A stretch of 64,000 nucleotides of DNA from Furcasterigmium furcatum. Its lineage: Eukaryota > Ascomycota > Sordariomycetes > Glomerellales > Plectosphaerellaceae. Each line of letters opens with the position of its first letter. Positions within the stretch are counted from its first letter, which is position 1. The stretch lies in the NCBI GenBank assembly GCA_001599815.1, contig BCIA01000002.1, positions 682,001-746,000 of the forward strand, in the 5' to 3' direction. The notes under the pieces are model-generated. The model saw only the letters and a program-made list of their open reading frames with translations. It searched no databases and was not told the DNA's origin. A program made the translations under genes and the position numbers. Positions 56,412 through 64,000 of this stretch are shown piece after piece.

Positions 56412-59400
56412 TTACTGCGCAGCCGGCATGCCTCCGCCGCCGAAGAAGAAGTCGAACTCGCTACCCGGTCCCCTGGCGAACTGGTGCTCGTTCTCCGCCA
56501 GCTGCTCCAGCAAACTGAGGAATGGATCCTTTTCGTCCCCTGGCCCGGTACCCGTGCTGCCGTTGGTGCTCTTCGCTCCTGGGCTCGGTGCTGTAGTGTT
56601 TCCTGCTTGAGGAACCGGAGGCACAGCTGCCAGCTGCTTGTTGGCGTTGGCGTTGACATCGTCGCCACCGTGCCACGCTGCCGGGCTGCTGAAGGCGTTG
56701 GTCGGCAGTGAGCCGAACATGGGGTCGAAGGCACCTCCTGTCTCTCCATTGGTTGCTCCAGGCGTGTTGAAGCTGAATTGAGGTGAGAACGGAGTACCTC
56801 CAAGTGGCGGCATGACATGGGGAGGCTGCTGCTGCTGCTGGTTTTGCTGATGATGCTGTTGCTGCAGACCAAAACTCCCTGCACTGGCTGCGGAAGCCTC
56901 GGCATACTGTCCACCCAACACTGCGAGCTGCTGCTGATGAGCATCGCCGATTTCCCCGTTTGGTCCAAGAGAGCCCGCGGCCGAGAGAAGAGCTGCCGAT
57001 GGCTGTGGCGTCAATCCCGTTCCAGTGTTAGGGAATCCCTGCTGTGGACGGTTCGGCGTGGGCGGTGCAGCCATGCTGCCAGCTGCCGACGCGCTGGACT
57101 TCACGTCCGATCGTTTCCGGCCAGTAGCTGTCGTGCTCTTGCGCTTCAGGTTCGGTCGCTCCCCGTCGTTGCTGCTGTTGGTACGGGGAGCATACAGATC
57201 GTGCCCGACATAGGTATCTGCCGTGAAATCGACCACAACGTCCGCGAGGCATACGTTGGCCGCGTCGAAACAGAAAGGCTGCCCGTTCGAGCTGGCGATA
57301 TTGGCATACCTGTCGTAAAAGTCCTCCAAATGGAACGCCGGCGAGTACCGCATAGGGTTGGATGCAATCGTCTTGACGAGCTCCGTGTGCGCGTTGTAGA
57401 TGTTCTGCAACGTCTCCCTCTGGTGCTGGATGCTCGCCCAAGCGTACCTCAGCTCACTCAACTGCTGCATCTCTCGAGACAGGAAGTCGGCGGATGAGCT
57501 GAAGACGTTCATCTCGCCGCTGTTGTTCTTGTTGTAGTGCGCCCCGTGCACATGAACCGTGCCAGCGGTGCAGATGCAGTAGGACACAAATGCCGGCCAT
57601 TCAATTGTCCCAGCTTGCTTGCCCAGTTCCACAAGCTCTGCAATGGCATTCGCGTGAAGGAAACACATGTTGGTCGCTTCGATCTGCCAGGACTGGTGCT
57701 GGCCGGTTCCCGCCAGCTCGGACAAGTCGATCGGGAGGAACGGCCGGTATATGAGGCAGTGGATGGTGTGGTAGATGAGCTTGCTCAGAACGAGTATTGT
57801 CGAGTCGCCCTGCCCAAACAGGGTATCCAGACTCGAGAAGACGTCTTCGGTGCCGGATGCCCAGATGTCCAGGTCTTGCCTGATTTTGGACAGATTTGAG
57901 AGTGAGTGCCAGGGGAAGTGAGAGTCGCCCTTGACACCTCCCGCGGCGAGATATCGATTGGTGATGCCCAGGATACGGCTGATATCGATCAGCATCCCTG
58001 TGCTGCCCTGAGACTTCTTCCCACTGCCCTGGACATAGTGAAGATTTGACGCGGCTTGAAAGAAATCGCCTTCAACTGGCAGGCCAGTCGGATTCGGAGC
58101 CCAGCAAGGCAATCTCAGGATGATCATCTTGTCACCGATCAACGAGGGGCGCTTGGAGCCGCAGGCCATGAATCTGTCGAGGAGGTAACAGGTCCAGAAC
58201 AGTCGCCGCCGCATTTCCCGCTCGATCGGCGTGACGCGAGCATGACCATCCATCTCCCGATGCGTCTCCAATGCAATCGCCATCCCCACTGCGTTGGCTG
58301 TTGTGCAAGTTAGCATGATATTTCCGTAATCGTCTTGGTTGGAGTTGACGTACTCATAAGCATGTATGCCTTTTTACCCTTGCCTCCAGCAGTGAACGCG
58401 GTCACCAGCAGCAGCAGGGCCTGCAATGCATCAACTGACGGCTCGTCCGTGTCGAGCTCTGTCCTTGCGCGACTCGAATAGTCTTCGCTCAGCCTCACGG
58501 CCGCTTGATAGCCATGAGGATGGGGAACATGTCTAGAGACGAAGTCAGTTATCGGTGGCTTCGGATAAGACCAGGATCCATACCTCGCAGAAACAGCGCA
58601 GATGGCTTGGACCAAGTAGCCTGGCAACTGGTTGAGCTGTAAACGCTGTCTTACTGACGACTCGTCGAGTATATGAAACGGTTTGGCGTGGAATCTGGCG
58701 AAATATGTATCGATCAGGGTTTCGGGTTGGACAGTTGGAGGAGAAGGTTCACTGAATATGTTAGCCGGTTCCGCATAAGATGACAGCAAGGGTCTCTACC
58801 TCGTAGGGCCTGGAGAAAACACGGCGGACGAGTCTTCTCTTTCTGACTGATGCGATACATCTATGGCCAGTCGCTTTGGGTTTGGTTCGTTGTCCTCTGC
58901 CTGCTCGGCCGCCGAGGATGATGAGGCGTCTTCTGCGAGCGCTATGGCTGTCTGATCTGTCGAGGACTTGTCCCCTGCATTTTTTTCTTTGAGCTTTGCT
59001 TCCAGGCCATCCACTCGTTTTAATAGAGCTTCGAGAACATCTGTCTTTGGCCCGCGCTTCTTCGGAACGGCGTCTGATGAGAAAACGTCAGCATGAATCC
59101 GCGCCTGTAATATGATACCAAAGCTAGCATACCGTAAATGCAAGGGCACTGGAAGACCTGGCAAGCTTCACACGCAGGTCGCAAGCGGTTGCATTTGATC
59201 TGTGAAGGTCGGTGATGTCAGCAACTGAGTGAAGCTACGGGTTCCTATGCGCCAGCAGACATATGCTCGCTGTCGCGCGTGCCCACCTTTCGTTTTCTAC
59301 ATGACTTGCAATTCATGGATTCCCGTGGTTCGTTGCTCATCCGCCGCGTCGGCAACCGCTCAATGCCGACTTGAGGCCGGGCCAGTCCTCCTGACTGGGT

Positions 59401-59424
59401 GCCCGCTGGTTGAATACCGTTCAT
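56412..59424 (-). CDS. Zn2Cys6 fungal-specific transcription factor
   Basis: Six exons on the minus strand: 59287-59424, 59133-59199, 58800-59073, 58584-58751, 58354-58532 and 56412-58297, giving 903 residues. All junction phases fit. The zinc cluster is C39-x2-C42-x6-C49-x6-C56-x2-C59-x6-C66, in MNCKSCRKRK joined across intron 1 to IKCNRLRPACEACQ. A linker PKKRGPKTD leads into a coiled-coil dimer helix (VLEALLKRVDGLEAKLKEKN). The middle homology region spans about residues 160-600 (TYFARFHAKPFHILDE, GMAIALETHRE, RRRLFWTCYLLDRFMACG). The C-terminal 200 residues are Gln/Pro/Asn-rich with a run of Gln, a likely activation region. Six introns-worth of joins make this the most fragmented gene after RSP5. 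Target genes are unknown; I cannot name the factor. An alternative start is at codon 29. Confidence 0.9.
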
Positions 59425-62400
59425 CTTGCGGGCCAGGGCGTGTCGCCTAGAGCCGCAAGAAATCGGACGTGTCGTGCGAAGGCTGGAGGTTGCTTGATGG
59501 CTCAGAGAGCATCAGGAGGGGCGAGCGCTCGCCCCGAGCAAGAGTGTACGGACTCAGTCGTCGCCTACGAAGGACATGGAGAGCAGTCGGTTATTCGAGG
59601 CAGGACTCGGTTCGCCAGGTGGAAGCCACGTCGACGCGGCAGGTTTTGGACTCTTGCGTGGATCGCACGATGGGTGCTGGCGATGCTGAGACGAATGCCA
59701 AATGGGATCGAGGCGAGAATCGCGAGACGGCGAGTGCTTGAGGAGAAGTCACGGTCAGGTTCGGCCGGCGTGAGGAGGCTAAGCCCAGACAAGGTAGGCA
59801 ATATGAAGCCTGGACGTTCCCCAACCGACACGGACCCCGTCAGCAGTGTGGAGGTCGTTTAGGGCCAGGGTCGAAGACGAGGTGTAGGTGCACTTCTCCG
59901 GCGTGTCAAGAGGGCTGTTGCTCGGGAGAAGCTGTCGACAGGCGTGACGATGTTTGTGAAGAGAGGTGTGGGCAGATTCCGGGGTACGGGAAGTGAGGAA
60001 AAGAAGCTCGCAACAGTGCAACCAGTGGTTCCAGGGTCAGGGAGGGTGAAAAGGAAAAGCGACGATGAGCCGGCCATGGCTGGCCGGGGTAGCACGCTAG
60101 TCAACAAGACGGGCTGCCGACGAAGATTGAAGCTAGAGACCCTGGCAAGGAGGGGGGGTTTTCTCACGTCGTCCTTGGTGCAGAAGCGCTCCTGTGGGAG
60201 AGTGGAGGAGGCCAGAAGGAGGGGAAAGGCGGCAGGCCGAACTGAGCGCCGCCTCTCTCACACCAGCCAGCAGGGTATGGTGGCCGAGGGTGGAAGTTGG
60301 GGAACGTGGAGCAGCCATGGGGCGAGATTAGGGGGTTTCCGTACGGGGAAAGCCCGTCACCGCATCGAGTCGTCTTCACTTGTCCTGAACAGAGCGCAGC
60401 TAACCGAGGTTGGGCGACTCAGTACTTGGACGGCGGGAGGGACTGTTGCGCCCTGGACGACCTACGCAGAAACAGAATACAGTCTGGTGCTTGCGGTGCA
60501 GGAAAAGATGGGTCTCGGATCGTCTTAAGAGGCTTGATGCTCTTGTCATGGCTTGTCTCTTCCTTGAATCGGGCACCGTTAGGGATGGCTTCGGGAGATG
60601 AGAAGGCAGGGCGCATTGGCAACCGCATTGGCAGCCGCCAAGATGTATGTCTGTTGTGCTTCCCGTCGGTAGAAGCCTTGGACCCCCTGGAACAAAGTAC
60701 AGCGGTATGTACATACTTGATGCATGGGTTCGGCGCAGAAGTAGTAGATCCTAGCCATGTTCTTGTCTGCCTCCGGATTTCGGATGGGATGCTCGAGAAA
60801 GGAGAGCGCCGGAACCTTGGCAAAGCCCACACGAGGCTCCGTGACTCGTCCTCCCACATCGTGTTGATTCGTGCGAGGCCGAGGTCAAGCCACCAGTCCA
60901 CCGTCAACACCCGCCGTTGAGGGACTTTCTCGGTACCTTACTTGTATCCCTCTGAAGGAGCCATCACTCAGAGGGTGATGTGGACGCAGATGCCAGCCGG
61001 TGCCCGGGTTGCCGTTACATCCCATGTTGGCTGATTTCATGCGCTGAGCCGACGGGACATTGAACGACCTTGATTGTGGCCGGGCAGCCAGCCACATGAG
61101 TCCAGGGCCGCCTGATGAGTCGTGGCTCCAGCAGACCTTTGGGGGGAGGCTTGGGCAGCTCAGTTGACCAGGCAGCTCGCCCGTATCGCTTGCAGGAGGT
61201 GCGCCGGCTTTGTGTCCGACAATGGGATGGCGGTATTACGGACTGCATGAATCCAGAACCTGGGCGCCCTTGCCAACGGGCACTGGATAGAGGAGGAGAG
61301 TGAGTGCCTGTGGTGGTGTACGTGTGCTCGTCGAGAAAAATTGGCCCCTGAAAATGGAATGGACCGGGCGAGACCAGACAGAGAAGGAGCGTCCCCAGGC
61401 TCGCACTGGACACTTCCATCATGCCTTCCTCTTCATGTCCCTGCCCCGTTGGATTAGGTTGGGGTCGGATCTTGCCCGGCCCCTGCCTCGCACCTGCTGA
61501 CCTCTGGCCATTCTCACCAGCGGGCTCGGGGTTTCCCCTGTCAATTGCCTCTGGGCAGGAGCAGCGGGTGAACCGGCACGTCTGGGAGGCTCTGTCCCCC
61601 CAAATCTGGGGCTTTCTATTCTGACCCGGGCAGGTCCTGTCCCTTTCTCACAGGCAGGACCCTGATCTCCGCCCCAGACAACGGACAAGATGACTTCTCC
61701 CGCCAAACTGCCTCACGCCACATTCGCCCTCGTCATTTATTCTTTATTGCCCCTGAGCAGGATCTTCAGCCATTCGCTACCTTCTCCGGATATGGCCCCC
61801 TTTTCCGATGCCGATGCCCGACACACTCTCCCCGGGCGCCCGCGTGGCCTGTCTCTCCTGCGGTGTGTTTATCCCGGCACATGGCCAAAGTCGCCTGCCG
61901 ATCTGCACTGGACCCTGGCAGCGCCCGCGCGCCTCCAAATCCCCTTTCAAACGAGTCGGCGGTTTTGCGGGGTGTTTGCTCGGAGCGGGGGACGGCTGGA
62001 CGATCGCTGCGGAGAAGCTGACCCTTCTCCCAGTCACCATCTCGAGATGAGCCTCTCGACCTCTGTCGGTTCCAGCAGGTTGACAGGCAAGCAAACAAAG
62101 TTCGTGAGACTTGACAGCAACCCAGAAACATCGAGATTCTTCATGCATACCAACCAGCAGAGACAACCAGCCACGGCAAGCAGGCCAAGGCCGTTCCCCA
62201 GACATCTATCTTGGTCTCCCACCCCCGCAAGCCACCCGCCATGTCAGGCTGCGTGATGCGGAACACCAGCCTTGGCGGCCGTTCCTCTCCCTGATCTTGA
62301 TGCCTTCCCTTTGGTGTCGTGCGTGCCGCCCAGGTCGATCTCTCCGGTAGATCCGGTGGCAAAAAACACAGCGAGGCAGTCACCTGGACCGGTCGCCATC

Positions 62401-64000
62401 GCAGCATCAGGTTTCCCAGAGAGAGCTCTTTGGCGGATCCCTTAATATAGGTATATCCCCTTGCACCTCCTCGTGGACCACGTTTCCCATACAACCCCAG
62501 CGGGCTTGACGCTGCCTCATTCGCGTTGGCGCACGTCAATGTCGCATCCAGATCCATGGAAAGCAAGGCCGCATGTCTGCCACCTTTTTGCGATCCAACA
62601 TGCAAGCGAACCAGTTGTCGCTGTGACGTGGTGCTGAGAAGATGAGCAACCGAGCAGGACCTGGGGGGACAGGACTGGGGGGTTCATAGCTCGGGTCGGA
62701 AACACCGAGCTGCAGCCTCGAAATGGTGGATGTGCTCCAAATGACCAGGGGCCAAAGCCACGGCACTCTTACCCCGGTCTCCGCTTCATCACCACAGCAA
62801 GCTTTCTCGTGAACCCCAGACTCCGAACGCGCCAGATGCAGTTGAGATCTCCCCAAAGATCTTTCCAAGCCCTGGGCGACAATATCTGCCATCCAAACAG
62901 AAATCGTCCGATATCCCCCCCGCGATTCGGGGCTGCATGCACAATGTGCTCATTTGCTGATGTCTGTCATCTGGAGGGGGACCCAATGGGAAACCCGTAT
63001 TCCGCCTGGATGCACACATCCGTCACCATCACCGCCGTTCCAACGCGCGCCGAGCCCGACCTTTCATTTCAACGTCCCAGCTCTGGCTCGCTCCCTTGAC
63101 CACATGGAACATGCCGCCGCCGCCGATGCGGCGCGAGTTCCCAAAACCAGGGGCGGAACGTCGCTTTGCGGCCGGCTACATCCGGGAGCGACCTATAACA
63201 CAAACCCATGCCCTATATCAGCGCCTCGTCGTGCTTTTCATCACCACTCACCAAAGCCATCGGCTCAGATATTGGTTGATAAAGTGTGTATATGCGCCGC
63301 AAGGCGCCCCTTTCCAATGTAATGCGCTATATACAACATCTTGGATCGTTCGAGATCCGCCCTCCGGCCGCACGACAAAGTCCAAACATAGACACCGGGC
63401 ATGGGGCGACAGGACGCCCTCCGTGCCATAGATCCACACAAACAAATGGTAAGAAAATCGGCTGCTCCAGCATGATCATCGAAAAAGGGGGCAAAAACGG
63501 CGCCCGGCCTCCTTCATATGACCACCAGATATCCACCCCCGGAGAAACGATATACAACAAAAACGCCGTGTATGCAGGGCTGTTGTGCGATGGCGACAGA
63601 AGAGATGCGGAGCGCCCCGGAGCTTTTGAAAACCGCCGATCGGCACAGTTGGACCTGGTACCCGCCCCCGCGAGCGACTGGGCTGCTTCTTTCTGCTGCG
63701 AAAGCCGAAAGAGTGTCATGAGACCTGCGAGAATGGCCCGGTTTCCTTAATTGCCTGCAAGTCTGGGCATGCAAGCCCCCCCCCTTTCGGGCATGCATTG
63801 GTGGGCAGGGGGCTCAGCTGGCCACCTCGTGCAGTTGACTCCCAGAATCGATATGTATCAATAAATCGGGCAATAGAAGGAGCTTGAAGGGAAAGACGGA
63901 TAACTGGGGTTGTATCGGGCGTTGAGGCTGTGCTCGGCGGGTTTTCCGATCCGGGTTGGACGTCCTTATGAGTCGATGGCCCGTCACTTCACCCGCTTTG
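59425..64000. other. gene-poor right end
   Basis: 4.6 kb with only short open frames lacking recognisable domains on both strands. The segment next to 59424 is the promoter of the Zn2Cys6 gene. A (GCC)4-like tract lies near 63117-63128. No RNA gene or repeat family recognised. Confidence 0.45.

Noticed and set aside
61690..62256. 188-codon plus-strand open frame with hydrophobic start
   Set aside because: The hydrophobic start is not followed by an ordered domain and the rest looks compositional.
1..64000. Possible secondary-metabolite cluster because of the P450, MFS and Zn2Cys6 genes
   Set aside because: No backbone enzyme (PKS, NRPS, terpene synthase, DMATS) is present, and the three genes are up to 48 kb apart with housekeeping genes between them.

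Overview
The window is nuclear DNA of a filamentous ascomycete (Pezizomycotina, most probably Sordariomycetes). The evidence is GC-rich coding sequence, short introns (42-123 bp) with GTAAGT/GTACGT/GTGAGT donors and CTAAC/CTGAC-type branch sites, long CT-rich leaders, and a typical gene set: GT90 and GT31-like glycosyltransferases, a CFEM-like cell-wall protein, a PTH11-type rhodopsin domain, a Zn2Cys6 regulator and VTC1. I could build 20 protein genes in 64 kb. I found no rRNA, tRNA, transposon or CRISPR array. Splice sites were placed by hand from reading-frame continuity and family motifs. Two single unknown bases (N) lie at 5667 and 46256.

Left part, 1-15 kb: the 3' part of a RasGAP; a secreted Ser/Thr/Pro-rich wall-type protein with an internal tandem duplication; an unknown nuclear-looking protein with an AT-hook on the minus strand; a neutral ceramidase; a microsomal cytochrome P450 directly downstream of it on the same strand; and a small multi-pass membrane protein with a SAP-like N-terminus.

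Middle, 18-40 kb: a fringe-like type II glycosyltransferase; an F-box-like protein with a Cys-rich tail (minus); a Tctex-type dynein light chain (minus) that shares a divergent promoter with the polyphosphate/vacuole protein VTC1 (plus); an Alba-domain protein (minus); an Ahc1-like zinc-finger protein; a CFEM-like predicted GPI protein (minus); a voltage-sensor-only protein matching the Hv1 proton channels (minus); and a nuclear poly(A)-binding protein of the PABPN1/Pab2 type.

Right part, 42-64 kb: the Rsp5/NEDD4 HECT ubiquitin ligase (C2-WW3-HECT, seven exons); the complex I 20 kDa (PSST) subunit on the minus strand; then three long minus-strand genes, a CAP10-like GT90 enzyme, a 1008-residue protein that joins a fungal rhodopsin-type 7TM domain to a FucP-type MFS transporter in one reading frame, and a 903-residue Zn2Cys6 transcription factor. 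The last 4.6 kb has no gene I can support.

Most genes are dispersed housekeeping or cell-surface functions, not a biosynthetic cluster. The most unusual object is the rhodopsin-MFS chimera at 50482-53566, which has the architecture expected of a transporter-receptor (transceptor). The next most notable is the Hv1-like channel at 36735-37462.
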